Source: CAMLIZ01 sp036231905 (GTDB lineage Bacteria > Pseudomonadota > Gammaproteobacteria > Burkholderiales > Burkholderiaceae_C). From it: DNA of 64,000 bases. Positions 38,779 to 47,477 of the stretch are shown here, piece after piece. Position numbers and translations under genes: made by a program. Position 1 is the stretch's first letter; the number at the start of each line of letters is the position of its first letter. Under the pieces are notes generated by a model. It saw only the letters and a list, made by a program, of their open reading frames with translations, did not search any database and was not told the DNA's origin. The stretch spans positions 124,001 through 188,000 of the forward strand of contig NZ_JAZARE010000007.1 in assembly GCF_036231905.1 (NCBI RefSeq). The letters are read 5' to 3'.

Positions 38779-39753
38779 TCAGATCACCTTCGCGCGCATC
38801 AGGTCGTTGGTGTTGAGCGCACCCACCAGCTCCTGCTGGGCGTTGACCACCAGCACCAGGTTGATGCGGTGCTGCTCCATCAGCTCGGCCGCCTCCACCG
38901 CCAGCGCGTCCTCGCGGATGCTGCGCGGCTTGGCATGCATGACCTCGCGCGCAGTCAGGCCGCGCAGGTCGCCGCCGCCTTCCAGCAGGCGCCGCAGGTC
39001 GCCGTCGGTGAAGATGCCTTCGATCTTCCGCCCGTCGACCACGAAGGCCGCACCCAGCCCCTTGCGTGTCATCACATGCATCATGTCGATGAAGCCGGTG
39101 TCCTTGCTGACCAGCGGCAGCGCGTCGCCGGTGCGCATCAGGTCGCGCACGTGCGTGAGCAGCTTGCGGCCCAAGGCACCACCCGGGTGGGAGCGCGCAA
39201 AGTCCTCTTCGCGGAATCCGCGCGCGTCCAGCAGCGCCACCGCGAGTGCGTCACCCAGCGCCATCTGCGCGGTGGTGCTGGCGGTGGGTGCCAGGTTGAG
39301 CGGGCAGGCCTCCTGGTCCACCGCGCAGCTCAGCACGATGTCCGCATGCGTGGCCAGCGTGGACTGCGGCTTGCCGGTCATCGCGATGAGCGTGATGTTC
39401 AGGCGCTTGAGCGCCGGCAGCAAGGCGGTGAGTTCGTCCACCTCGCCGGAATTGGACAGTGCGAGCACCACGTCGCCCTCGGTCACCATGCCGAGGTCGC
39501 CATGGCTGGCTTCGGCCGGGTGCACAAAGAACGCCGGCGTGCCGGTGGACGCCAAGGTGGCGGCGATCTTGCGCGCCACGTGGCCGCTCTTGCCGATGCC
39601 GGTGACGACCACGCGGCCGCTGGATTCCAGGATGCCCTGCACCGCGCGGGCGAACCCCTCGCCCTGGCGATCCCGCAGGCCCAGCAGCGCACGCGCCTCG
39701 ATCTCGAAGGTCTGGACGGCGAGCGCCAGCGCGCGTTGGGCGTCGAAGGGCAT
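38779..39753 (-). CDS. kdsD: Arabinose-5-phosphate isomerase
   Basis: A 324-aa protein with an N-terminal SIS sugar-isomerase domain (VVVTGIGKSGHVARKIAATLASTG split over residues ~45-70, and HGDLGMVTEGD) and two C-terminal CBS repeats. It converts ribulose-5-phosphate to arabinose-5-phosphate, the first step of Kdo synthesis. ATG 39753 is 17 codons inside the longest frame. It is divergent from the Kef-type antiporter with only 58 bases between them. Confidence 0.94.
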   Translation of the reverse strand: MPFDAQRALALAVQTFEIEARALLGLRDRQGEGFARAVQGILESSGRVVVTGIGKSGHVARKIAATLASTGTPAFFVHPAEASHGDLGMVTEGDVVLALSNSGEVDELTALLPALKRLNITLIAMTGKPQSTLATHADIVLSCAVDQEACPLNLAPTASTTAQMALGDALAVALLDARGFREEDFARSHPGGALGRKLLTHVRDLMRTGDALPLVSKDTGFIDMMHVMTRKGLGAAFVVDGRKIEGIFTDGDLRRLLEGGGDLRGLTAREVMHAKPRSIREDALAVEAAELMEQHRINLVLVVNAQQELVGALNTNDLMRAKVI

Positions 39754-39811
39754 GCTGGCTTTCACGGGGGAAGGCTGGTCTAGGATCGGGCATTCTAAGA
39801 ACAATCCCCCG

Positions 39812-41812
39812 ATGGCCTCGACGCTCGAACTCGTGCTGCTCTACCTCGTCGCCGCCGTGCTGGGCGTGGTGGTGTGCCGTTCCCTGCGCCTGCCGCCGAT
39901 GCTGGGCTACCTCGCGGTGGGTGTGCTGATCGGGCCGAAGGCGCTGGACCTGGGCCACGATTCGGCCAGCATGCAGCACCTGGCCGAGTTCGGCGTGGTG
40001 TTCCTCATGTTCGTGATCGGGCTGGAGTTCAACCTGCCCAAGCTGCGCAGCATGCGCAGGATGGTGTTCGGCCTCGGCCTGTCGCAGGTGGGGCTCACCA
40101 TGCTGGCGGCGTTGGCGGGCAATGCCGCGCTGGCGCTTGCCTTCACGGCCCTGGGGCGCAGCTGGTCGCTCGGCTGGCAGAGCAGCCTGGCCCTCGGTGG
40201 CGCCCTGGCCATGAGCAGCACTGCCATCGTGGTCAAGCTCATGGTCGAGCGGCTGGAGCTGGAAAGCGAACACGGCCGCCGCGTGATGGGCGTGCTGCTG
40301 TTCCAGGACCTGGCCGTGGTGCCGCTACTGGTGCTGATCCCGGCCCTGGGCTCCAGCCCGGAGGCGCTGGTGCGCGAGCTGCTTGTGGCCGGCGCCAAGG
40401 CGGCGGCGCTGCTCACCGTGCTGCTGGTGGGTGGGCAGGGCGTGATGCGCTGGTGGCTCACGCTGGTGGCGCGGCGCAAGAGCGAAGAGCTCTTCATCCT
40501 CAACCTTCTGCTGGTGACACTGGGCCTGGCCTGGCTGACCGAGCATGCCGGGCTGTCGCTGGCGCTGGGTGCGTTTGTCGCCGGCATGCTGATCGCGGAG
40601 ACCGAATACAAGCACCAGGTGGAAACCGACATCCGCCCCTTCCACGACGTGCTGCTGGGCCTGTTCTTCATCACGGTGGGCATGCAGCTGGACGTTTGGG
40701 TGGTCGCTCAGCAATGGCCATTGGTGCTGCTGCTCACGGTGCTGCCGGTGCTCTTCAAGTTCGGCCTGGTCACCTTGCTGGCGCGTTGGTTCGGTGCCGC
40801 ACCCGGCGTGGCGCTGCGCACCGGCCTGTACCTCGCGCAGGCGGGCGAGTTCGGTTTTGTGCTGCTCACGCTGGCCCGCGAACACCAGCTGCTGCCCATG
40901 CACCTGGAAAACGCGGTGCTGGCGAGCATGGTGCTGTCGATGCTGGCCACGCCCTTCATCGTGATGTACAGCAACCGCATCGTGATGCGGCTGTCGGCCA
41001 GCGACTGGCTGATGCAGTCGGTGGCACTCACCAGCATCGCCAAGAAGGCGATCAAGACCGAGAAGCACGTGATCATCTGCGGCTACGGCCGCAGCGGCCA
41101 GAACCTGGCCCGCCTGCTGGAGGCCGAGCACATCCCGTACATGGCGCTGGACCTGGACCCCGACCGTGTGCGCCAGGCCACCGCCGCAGGCCAGAACGTG
41201 GTGTTTGGTGATGCCGCCCGGCTGCCCAGCCTGATGGCCGCCGGGCTGGCACGCGCCAGCGCTGTGGTGATCAGTTATCCCGACACCGCGTCGGCGCTGA
41301 AGATCCTGCACCACGTGCATGAACATGCACCCACGGTGCCCGTGGTGGTGCGCACCCTTGACGACACCGACCTGGAGCGCCTGCGCAGCGCCGGCGCCAC
41401 CGAGGTGGTGCCCGAGGCGATCGAAGGCTCGCTGATGCTGGCCAGCCATGCGCTCGCACTGGTGGGTGTGCCGATGCGGCGCGTGATCCGCATCACGCGC
41501 GATGCGCGCGACAAACGTTATGGCCTGCTGCGGGGCTACTTCCATGGTGCGGACGACGACACGGTAGAAGAGCTGCACCAGGAACGCCTGCTCAGCGTGA
41601 ACCTGCCGCCGGACGCGCCCAGCCTGGGCCGGCGCCTGGGTGAACTGGCCTTGCAGACCGTGGGCGTGAAAGTGGTGTCGCTGCGCCGTGGTGCCTCCGG
41701 CCGCGTGGTGGCGGCCGACGAGCAGCTGCAGCTGGCCGCCGGCGACACCCTGGTGCTGTCCGGCCTGCCGGAGCCGCTGGCGCTGGCCGAGGCCCGCCTG
41801 TTGCACGACTGA
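39812..41812 (+). CDS. Monovalent cation:proton antiporter-2 (Kef/YbaL type) with RCK domains
   Basis: A 666-aa protein. Residues ~1-390 form a CPA2 membrane domain with about 12-13 segments. Residues ~410-530 form a TrkA-N domain starting HVIICGYGRSGQNLARLL, and a TrkA-C domain follows at ~580-665. It is predicted to exchange K+ or Na+ for protons under nucleotide control at the inner membrane. In Burkholderiales this gene commonly stands divergent to kdsD-kdsC-lptC, as here. KefB and KefC cannot be told apart. Confidence 0.9.
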   Translation: MASTLELVLLYLVAAVLGVVVCRSLRLPPMLGYLAVGVLIGPKALDLGHDSASMQHLAEFGVVFLMFVIGLEFNLPKLRSMRRMVFGLGLSQVGLTMLAALAGNAALALAFTALGRSWSLGWQSSLALGGALAMSSTAIVVKLMVERLELESEHGRRVMGVLLFQDLAVVPLLVLIPALGSSPEALVRELLVAGAKAAALLTVLLVGGQGVMRWWLTLVARRKSEELFILNLLLVTLGLAWLTEHAGLSLALGAFVAGMLIAETEYKHQVETDIRPFHDVLLGLFFITVGMQLDVWVVAQQWPLVLLLTVLPVLFKFGLVTLLARWFGAAPGVALRTGLYLAQAGEFGFVLLTLAREHQLLPMHLENAVLASMVLSMLATPFIVMYSNRIVMRLSASDWLMQSVALTSIAKKAIKTEKHVIICGYGRSGQNLARLLEAEHIPYMALDLDPDRVRQATAAGQNVVFGDAARLPSLMAAGLARASAVVISYPDTASALKILHHVHEHAPTVPVVVRTLDDTDLERLRSAGATEVVPEAIEGSLMLASHALALVGVPMRRVIRITRDARDKRYGLLRGYFHGADDDTVEELHQERLLSVNLPPDAPSLGRRLGELALQTVGVKVVSLRRGASGRVVAADEQLQLAAGDTLVLSGLPEPLALAEARLLHD

Positions 41813-41834
41813 TTCTTCGTACACCTGTCACGCC

Positions 41835-42389
41835 ATGCACCAGCCGATCAACGACCCCGCGCTGTACATCCGCTCCCACATCCGCACGGTGCCCGACTGG
41901 CCGGCACCGGGTGTGCAGTTCCGCGACATCACGCCGCTGCTGCAGAACCCGCGTGTTTTCCGGGTGCTGATCGACCAGTTCGTGCACCGCTATTTCGACG
42001 AGAAGCCGCAGGCCATCGCCGGCCTGGACGCACGCGGTTTCATCATCGGCTCGGTGCTCGCCTATGAGCTGAACGTCGGTTTCCTGCCGATCCGCAAGAA
42101 GGGCAAGCTGCCCTTCACCACGGTGGAAGAGACCTATGAGCTGGAATACGGCTCGGCGACGGTGGAGATGCACACCGACGCGGTGAAGCCAGGTGACCGC
42201 GTGGTGCTGATCGACGACCTCATCGCCACCGGCGGCACCATGATGGCCGGCCGCCGCCTGCTGGAGCGCCTGGGCGCCACGGTGATCGAAGGCGCGGCCA
42301 TCGTGGACCTGCCCGAGCTGCAGGGTTCGGCGAAGCTGCGCGCGTCCGGCCTGCCGCTGTTCACTCTCGTGAGTTTCGAAGGCACTTGA
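41835..42389 (+). CDS. apt: Adenine phosphoribosyltransferase
   Basis: A 184-aa enzyme that salvages adenine with PRPP to AMP in the cytoplasm. It shows the PRPP motif VVLIDDLIATGGTM, the N-terminal WPAPGVQFRDITPLL characteristic of APRT, and LDARGFIIGS. It starts 22 bases after the antiporter stop and probably shares its transcript. Confidence 0.95.
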   Translation: MHQPINDPALYIRSHIRTVPDWPAPGVQFRDITPLLQNPRVFRVLIDQFVHRYFDEKPQAIAGLDARGFIIGSVLAYELNVGFLPIRKKGKLPFTTVEETYELEYGSATVEMHTDAVKPGDRVVLIDDLIATGGTMMAGRRLLERLGATVIEGAAIVDLPELQGSAKLRASGLPLFTLVSFEGT

Positions 42390-42393
42390 CCGG

Positions 42394-42897
42394 TCAGGTC
42401 AACGGAATGTGGCGTTCCATGTTGGCGCGCATGCGCACGGCCAGCACGGCACCGGCGGCACGCAGCACCTCAAAGGCCACCGCCGGCAGGCGCGCCGCGA
42501 GCTCGTCCAGGCGGGGCCCACGCAGGGCCCACACCACGCAGGGGCTCATGGCTTCGACATTCGCCATGCGCGGGCCATCGCCAAACAATGCCGGCTCGCC
42601 CACCACCGAGCCCGGGCGCAGGATCGCGATGCGGTTCGCACCTGGCGCACCCTTGTTGAGAAAGACCTGCAGGCTGCCCTGCTCCAGCAGGTACATCGTG
42701 CGCTCGCGGTCGCCCTGCTGGATCAGCAGGTCGCCGGCGCGGATGTCGTGCCGCGTGAGGTAGGAGGCCACCGTGCGCCACTGGTCCGGCGTCAGGCGGA
42801 CACGGTAGGCGTCCTCCGCGTTGAGTGTCTGCACCGCATCCACCAGCTGCTGGATGTCCGTGGCGGCGCCCATGGGCTTGGAAAGTTGAGTGAGCAC
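42394..42897 (-). CDS. Cyclic nucleotide-binding domain protein (Crp-like effector domain only)
   Basis: A 167-aa protein made of one cNMP-binding beta-barrel (GDLLIQQGDRERTMYLLEQGSLQVFL and RPGSVVGEPALFGDGPR) without the helix-turn-helix of Crp/Fnr. The phosphate-cassette region is GEPALFGDGPRMANVEA. It probably acts as a sensor or partner protein and not as a transcription factor. Starts at 42897 or 42873 are possible. The 178 bases up to 43075 show no gene. Confidence 0.8.
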   Translation of the reverse strand: MLTQLSKPMGAATDIQQLVDAVQTLNAEDAYRVRLTPDQWRTVASYLTRHDIRAGDLLIQQGDRERTMYLLEQGSLQVFLNKGAPGANRIAILRPGSVVGEPALFGDGPRMANVEAMSPCVVWALRGPRLDELAARLPAVAFEVLRAAGAVLAVRMRANMERHIPLT

Positions 42898-43075
42898 TTT
42901 TGGCCGTTCCTGACGGTGAAGTGATGGGGATTATGGGAACCCCCCTCGCCGGCCACAACCCGTGAAGCAGGGGGCGGGATTCCGCTTGTCAGAAGCACCC
43001 TGCCGCTGGTCGGGATGGGCTGCGGTTGTTACTTCGAGATACGCGCCAGCACGCCGTGCCGGCGTTCAGCGCGGC

Positions 43076-44461
43076 TCACTTGCCGATGCAGAAGCGGCTG
43101 AAGATCTCGCCGAGCAGGTCGTCGGCCGAAAAGGCCCCGGTGATCTCGCCGAGCGCGTTGTGGGCCAGGCGCAGCTCCTCGGCCAGCAGGTCCAGCGCAG
43201 GGTCGGGTGCATCGGCATGGGCCTCGGCCAGGGCCAGGTGCTCGCGCGTGCGCTGCAAGGCGCGCAGGTGGCGCGCACGGGCGATGAACACACCTTCCGG
43301 CGAGGCATGCCAGCCCGCGCGCTGCAGCAAGGCCGCACGCAGCGCCTGCAGCCCGCTGCCGGTGCGCGCGGAGAGCTTGAGCCCCGGAACCTCGGCATCG
43401 GCGGCGTCGGCCTTGTTGAACACATGCAGCACGCGTGGATGCTCCGCATGCACATCGGCCAGCCCGAGGCGCTGCGCCACACGCGCTTCACCCCGCTGGT
43501 AACCGGCCTCGTCGCGGCGCGTGAGGTCGTGCAGGAAGATCACCGCATCGGCGCCTTCGATCTCGCTCCAGCTGCGCGCAATGCCGATGCGCTCCACCTC
43601 GTCGTGCGTTTCATCGTCGGCGCGCAGGCCGGCGGTGTCGGTCACGTGCAGCGGCACCCCTTCGATCTGGATCGTCTCGCTGACCTTGTCGCGCGTGGTG
43701 CCGGGAATCGGCGTGACGATGGCCAGCTCGGCACCGGCCAGCGCGTTGAGCAGCGAGCTCTTGCCGACGTTGGGCTGGCCGGCCAGCACGACGCGGATGC
43801 CCTCGCGCAGCAAGGCGCCCTGATGCGCCCGGTCCAGCACGCCGGCCAGCGCGCCATGCAGGCGGGCAAGGCGGCCCCGGGCATCGGCCTTTTCCAGGAA
43901 GTCGATCTCTTCCTCGGGAAAATCCAGCGTGGCTTCAACCAGCATGCGCAGGTCCACGATCTGCTGGCGCAAGCCGTCCACCTGCTGCGAAAACGCGCCG
44001 CTCAAGGAGCGGCTGGCCGAACGTGCGGCCGCTTCGGTGCTGGCGTCGATGAGGTCGCTCACGGCCTCGGCTTGTGCGAGGTCCAGCTTGTCGTTGAGGA
44101 AGGCGCGTTCGGTGAATTCACCCGGTTCGGCCAAGCGCAGGCCGATCTCGCGGCCAGCCTCCAGGCAGCGTGCCAGCAACAGCTGCAGCACCACCGGCCC
44201 GCCATGGGCCTGCAGCTCGAGCACGTCCTCGCCGGTGTAGGAATGCGGGGCGGGGAAATGGATGGCCAGGCCCTGGTCGATCGCCTGGCCATCGGCGTCG
44301 GCAAAACCGAGGTAGGTGGCATGGCGCGGCTTGAGCGGCTGGCGGCAGATGGCCTCGATCAAGGGCTGCAGCTGGCGGCCGGAAGCGCGCACGATGCCGA
44401 CCGCACCACGCCCGGGCGCAGTGGCGATCGCGACGATCGGGTCGTGGTGGCGCGGCAGCAT
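43076..44461 (-). CDS. mnmE: tRNA uridine-34 modification GTPase MnmE
   Basis: A 461-aa enzyme that with MnmG installs carboxymethylaminomethyl groups on wobble U34. The N-terminal tetrahydrofolate domain starts LPRHHDPIVAIATAPG. The central G domain has GQPNVGKSSLLNAL, a DTAGLR switch and NKAD, and the C-terminal CIGK carries the invariant cysteine. I chose ATG 44461 over 44470. It is the last gene of the leftward rpmH-rnpA-yidD-yidC-mnmE group. Confidence 0.95.
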   Translation of the reverse strand: MLPRHHDPIVAIATAPGRGAVGIVRASGRQLQPLIEAICRQPLKPRHATYLGFADADGQAIDQGLAIHFPAPHSYTGEDVLELQAHGGPVVLQLLLARCLEAGREIGLRLAEPGEFTERAFLNDKLDLAQAEAVSDLIDASTEAAARSASRSLSGAFSQQVDGLRQQIVDLRMLVEATLDFPEEEIDFLEKADARGRLARLHGALAGVLDRAHQGALLREGIRVVLAGQPNVGKSSLLNALAGAELAIVTPIPGTTRDKVSETIQIEGVPLHVTDTAGLRADDETHDEVERIGIARSWSEIEGADAVIFLHDLTRRDEAGYQRGEARVAQRLGLADVHAEHPRVLHVFNKADAADAEVPGLKLSARTGSGLQALRAALLQRAGWHASPEGVFIARARHLRALQRTREHLALAEAHADAPDPALDLLAEELRLAHNALGEITGAFSADDLLGEIFSRFCIGK

Positions 44462-44586
44462 GGCCGGCATTGTGGCGCGGGGTGGGGCGCCCGGGCGCTG
44501 AACGGCCCGGGCGCCGCCTGATCGGTCAGTCGACCGAACCCCGCATTGGCCTTATCGGCAAGCGGCGCGGCAACTTGAGCGCACCG

Positions 44587-46317
44587 CTACTTGGTGACAC
44601 CCAGCCGCTTGTTGATGAACCACTGCTGCGCGATCGACAGGATGTTGTTGGTCACCCAGTACAGCACCAGGCCGGACGGGAAGGCGAAGAACATCACCGA
44701 GAAGGCCAGCGGCATGATCCACATCATCTTGGCCTGCACCGGATCCGGCGGCGCCGGGTTGAGCCAGGTCTGGAACATGGTGGAGGCGGTCATCACCAGC
44801 GGCAGGATGAAGTACGGGTCCTTGGCCGACAGGTCGTGGATCCAGCCGACCCAGGGCGCATGGCGCATCTCGACGCTGGACAGCAGCACCCAGTACAGCG
44901 CGATGAAAAACGGCATCTGCACGAAGATCGGCAGGCAGCCGCCCAACGGGTTGATCTTCTCCTCGCGGTAGATGCGCATCATCTCCTGCTGCATCTGCTG
45001 CGGCTTGTCCTTCAGGCGCTCGCGCATCTCGGCGATCTTGGGGTTCACCGCCTTCATCTTGGCCATGGAGCGATAGGCGCTCGCATTGAGCCAGTAGAAC
45101 GCGATCTTCAGCACCACCACCAGCGCGACGATGGCCCAGCCCCAGTTGCCGATCAGCGAATGCAGCTGGTCCAGCAGCCAGAACAGCGGCTCAGCCAGGA
45201 GCTTGAGGTAGCCGTAGTCCTTCACCAGCTCCAGGCCCGGCGCCAGCGCGGCAAGCTTCTTTTCCTCCTGCGGGCCGGCAAACAGCGTGGCGTCCTGCGC
45301 CTTGGCAGCGCCGGGGGCGATGCTGCCCAGCGGCACCAGCATGCCGACGGAGTAGAGGTTGGTGTTGGCCAGCTTGTTGACGAAGAACTCGCGTTGCTGC
45401 TGCCCGGGCAGCAGCCAGGCACTGGCGAAGTAGTGCTGCACCATCGCGGCCCAGCCGTTGTCGGCGGCCTTGGTGAAGTCCAGGCTGCCCTTGTCGATGT
45501 CCTTGAACTCGATCTTCTTGAACTTGCTGGCGTCGGTGTAAAGCGCCGGGCCGGTGAAGGTGCTGTAGAACGACGATTCGTTGGGCGAGGCGGCGTTGTC
45601 CCTCAGCAGCTGCATGTACAGCTGCGGGCTGACGGCCGCTGCGGAGGTGTTGTTCACCTCGTGCTTCACGCCGATGGTGTAGGCACCGCGTGTGAAGGTG
45701 TAGGTCTTCACCAGGCGCACGCCGTTGGTGTCCGGCGACTCGAACACCACCTGCAGCTGCTTCGCATCCGGCTTGAGCGTGCGTTCGCCCGGGCGCACCG
45801 TCATCACCGTTTCGTGATTCGGAAGGCTGGCCGGCAGCAGGCCGGTCTGTGCCATGTAGGTGTGGCTGGCAGAGTGGTCGAACAGCACCACGTTCGATTC
45901 CACCGGCTTGGGACCCCCGGTGAACACCTGCGCGATGGACTGGTACCACGACAGATTCGGCTCTTCGAAGATCTTCTGCTGCAGCAACTCCAGTCGCACC
46001 AGCGAACCACCGCGCGAATCCAGCGTCGCCTTGTAGGTGTCGGTCGTCACGGTGACCAGCTCGGCCGCGGGCGCGCTGGCCGCAGCGGCCGGCACGGCCG
46101 CCGAAGCGACCGTTGCGCTGGCACCCGAGGCACTAGGCAAGGCGGCAGCACCCGTGGCCGAGGGCGCAACGCCCGTGGCCGGCGCCGTGGCCACCGGCCG
46201 CTTGGCGCCCGGATTGAAGAGCGAGGAATGGCCGTTCTGCGTGTTCCAGGCGTCCCACAGGAACAGCAAGGACGAAGCGAACACCACCCACAGCACGGTG
46301 CGGCGTATATCGGTCAT
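44587..46317 (-). CDS. yidC: Membrane protein insertase YidC
   Basis: A 576-aa protein: N-terminal membrane anchor (VLWVVFASSLLFLWDAW), an Ala/Pro-rich linker, a large periplasmic beta-sandwich (~100-340) and five C-terminal membrane segments with the conserved LGGCLPIFVQMPFFIALYWV stretch. It inserts inner-membrane proteins with or without SecYEG. It ends VTNNILSIAQQWFINKRLG, as is usual. Its start overlaps yidD by four bases. Confidence 0.95.
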   Translation of the reverse strand: MTDIRRTVLWVVFASSLLFLWDAWNTQNGHSSLFNPGAKRPVATAPATGVAPSATGAAALPSASGASATVASAAVPAAAASAPAAELVTVTTDTYKATLDSRGGSLVRLELLQQKIFEEPNLSWYQSIAQVFTGGPKPVESNVVLFDHSASHTYMAQTGLLPASLPNHETVMTVRPGERTLKPDAKQLQVVFESPDTNGVRLVKTYTFTRGAYTIGVKHEVNNTSAAAVSPQLYMQLLRDNAASPNESSFYSTFTGPALYTDASKFKKIEFKDIDKGSLDFTKAADNGWAAMVQHYFASAWLLPGQQQREFFVNKLANTNLYSVGMLVPLGSIAPGAAKAQDATLFAGPQEEKKLAALAPGLELVKDYGYLKLLAEPLFWLLDQLHSLIGNWGWAIVALVVVLKIAFYWLNASAYRSMAKMKAVNPKIAEMRERLKDKPQQMQQEMMRIYREEKINPLGGCLPIFVQMPFFIALYWVLLSSVEMRHAPWVGWIHDLSAKDPYFILPLVMTASTMFQTWLNPAPPDPVQAKMMWIMPLAFSVMFFAFPSGLVLYWVTNNILSIAQQWFINKRLGVTK

Positions 46318-46625
46318 GGTGAGGTCGAGGAGGAAACGGGGGATTCGGAAGGGGTGGCGGCGCCGCGCCGGCACCAGCGCGTGAACAGGCGAGGCGGCTC
46401 GGCCGGCACCGGATCATGCCCGCCCGCGCACCAGGGGTGGCAGCGGGCCAGCCGGCGCAGCGTCAACGCGCCGCCCGCGCCTGCACCATGGCGTTGCAGG
46501 GCTTGCAGCGCATAGGCGGAACAGGTGGGCTCGAAACGGCAGCTGCTGCCCAGCCAGGGGCTGAGAAAAAAACGGTAAAAGCGCACCAGCGCGATCAGGC
46601 AGCGTTGCGGCAGGTTCGCAAACAT
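46314..46625 (-). CDS. yidD: Membrane protein insertion efficiency factor YidD
   Basis: A 103-aa protein with the family core FYRFFLSPWLGSSCRFEPTCS, YALQALQRHG and GGHDPVP. The last ~25 residues (CRRGAATPSESPVSSSTSP) are an extra low-complexity tail compared with the ~70-85-aa family norm. The tail arises because the frame runs on until it overlaps the yidC start. It is associated with the inner-membrane face and aids YidC-dependent insertion. Confidence 0.92.
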   Translation of the reverse strand: MFANLPQRCLIALVRFYRFFLSPWLGSSCRFEPTCSAYALQALQRHGAGAGGALTLRRLARCHPWCAGGHDPVPAEPPRLFTRWCRRGAATPSESPVSSSTSP

Positions 46626-46649
46626 GGCGAAGGGCGGGCGCCGCGGCAT

Positions 46650-47129
46650 TCAGCGCGACGCGGCTCGGCGCAGCATGGTGTCGAGCTCATCGCGCACGGC
46701 ACAGCGCAGGGCCTCGGAGGCGGCGCTGCCGAACTGCTTGCGGTCGATCGGGCTGCGCAGGCGCAACACCCACAGGCCGTGCGCCAGGGCCTCGGCGTGG
46801 CGCGCCACGGCGGCGCGCATCTGGCGCTTCACCAGGTTGCGGGTCACGGAGCGCTTGGCATGCCGCTTGGGCACGACGGTGCCCAGCCACAGGCCGGACG
46901 GCTGTGCAGGCTCCACAGGTTTTGAGTTATCCACAACTTCGCTCCCGCTTGGTGCGCTGACGGTGGACAACTCGGGGACAAGCGCCTTGGGCGCGGGCCG
47001 CGGCTTCACATGCGGCAATGCAACCAGATGGTGAACGGCAAAGTGTGGGCTGCGCGCCTTGGACGGCGATCCCAGCACGCGTTCGAAATCGGCGCTCTGC
47101 ACTAGGGGGTGCACGCGGCGGCCGACCAT
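46650..47129 (-). CDS. rnpA: Ribonuclease P protein component with lineage-specific insertion
   Basis: A 159-aa protein subunit of RNase P that helps the RNA cut tRNA 5' leaders. The RNR region KRHAKRSVTRNLVKRQMR is intact. It is about 40 aa longer than E. coli RnpA. The extra sequence lies between the first beta-strands (residues ~43-78, Pro/Ser/Val-rich) and its DNA contains a perfect DnaA box. It is 34 bases downstream of rpmH. Confidence 0.93.
   Translation of the reverse strand: MVGRRVHPLVQSADFERVLGSPSKARSPHFAVHHLVALPHVKPRPAPKALVPELSTVSAPSGSEVVDNSKPVEPAQPSGLWLGTVVPKRHAKRSVTRNLVKRQMRAAVARHAEALAHGLWVLRLRSPIDRKQFGSAASEALRCAVRDELDTMLRRAASR
46927..46935 (+). promoter_or_regulatory. DnaA box (perfect TTATCCACA) inside rnpA
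   Basis: An exact match to the strong DnaA box consensus. It lies within codons ~65-68 of rnpA, in the part of the gene that has no counterpart in E. coli RnpA. Confidence 0.7.
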
Positions 47130-47163
47130 CCTCTGGCCAGGGGCGTAAGCCTGATCAGGCGAG

Positions 47164-47298
47164 TCAGACAGCCAGGCGCTTGCGGCCCTTGGCGCGGCGT
47201 GCGTTGATCACGGCACGGCCACCGCGGGTCTTCATGCGGACCAGAAAGCCGTGGGTGCGGGCGCGGCGGACTTTGGAAGCTTGGTAGGTGCGTTTCAT
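47164..47298 (-). CDS. rpmH: 50S ribosomal protein L34
   Basis: A 44-aa basic protein translated from the minus strand: it begins MKRTYQASKVRRARTHGF and ends GRKRLAV, a full-length L34. It is a component of the large ribosomal subunit. It is the first gene of the leftward operon, has a good promoter upstream, and stands divergent to dnaA, the classical origin-region arrangement. Confidence 0.97.
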   Translation of the reverse strand: MKRTYQASKVRRARTHGFLVRMKTRGGRAVINARRAKGRKRLAV

Positions 47299-47324
47299 GA
47301 TGTGTTGCGTCCGGGAAACCCACT

Positions 47325-47353
47325 ATTACAGCAAAAATCGCCTTTCCGGTCAA
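47325..47353 (-). promoter_or_regulatory. rpmH promoter
   Basis: On the minus strand TTGACC (47348-47353) and TGTAAT (47325-47330) are separated by exactly 17 bases, about 25 bases before the rpmH ATG. This is a near-consensus sigma-70 promoter, as expected for a ribosomal protein operon. Confidence 0.75.
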
Positions 47354-47407
47354 TGACTTGCACCGCAACGCGCGGGGTTTGACGGGGATTGACCGCGCTT
47401 TGAAAAC

Positions 47408-47477
47408 TGTGGATAACCACCGCTGGCCGGGAAGAGGGGCACGTACAATCCGGCCGCTCCAAAACAAGCTATCCACA
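47408..47477. other. Origin-region DnaA boxes between rpmH and dnaA
   Basis: A perfect DnaA box lies on the minus strand at 47408-47416 (TGTGGATAA). A one-mismatch box CTATCCACA lies at 47469-47477, touching the dnaA start codon. TACAAT at 47444-47449 is a likely dnaA -10, so DnaA binding here would autoregulate dnaA. Together with the boxes after dnaA and in rnpA it marks the oriC neighbourhood. Confidence 0.65.

Noticed and set aside
38576..41812. 1078-codon plus-strand frame suggesting a giant fusion with the Kef antiporter
   Set aside because: The first ~410 codons are antisense to kdsC and kdsD; the antiporter has its own start at 39812.
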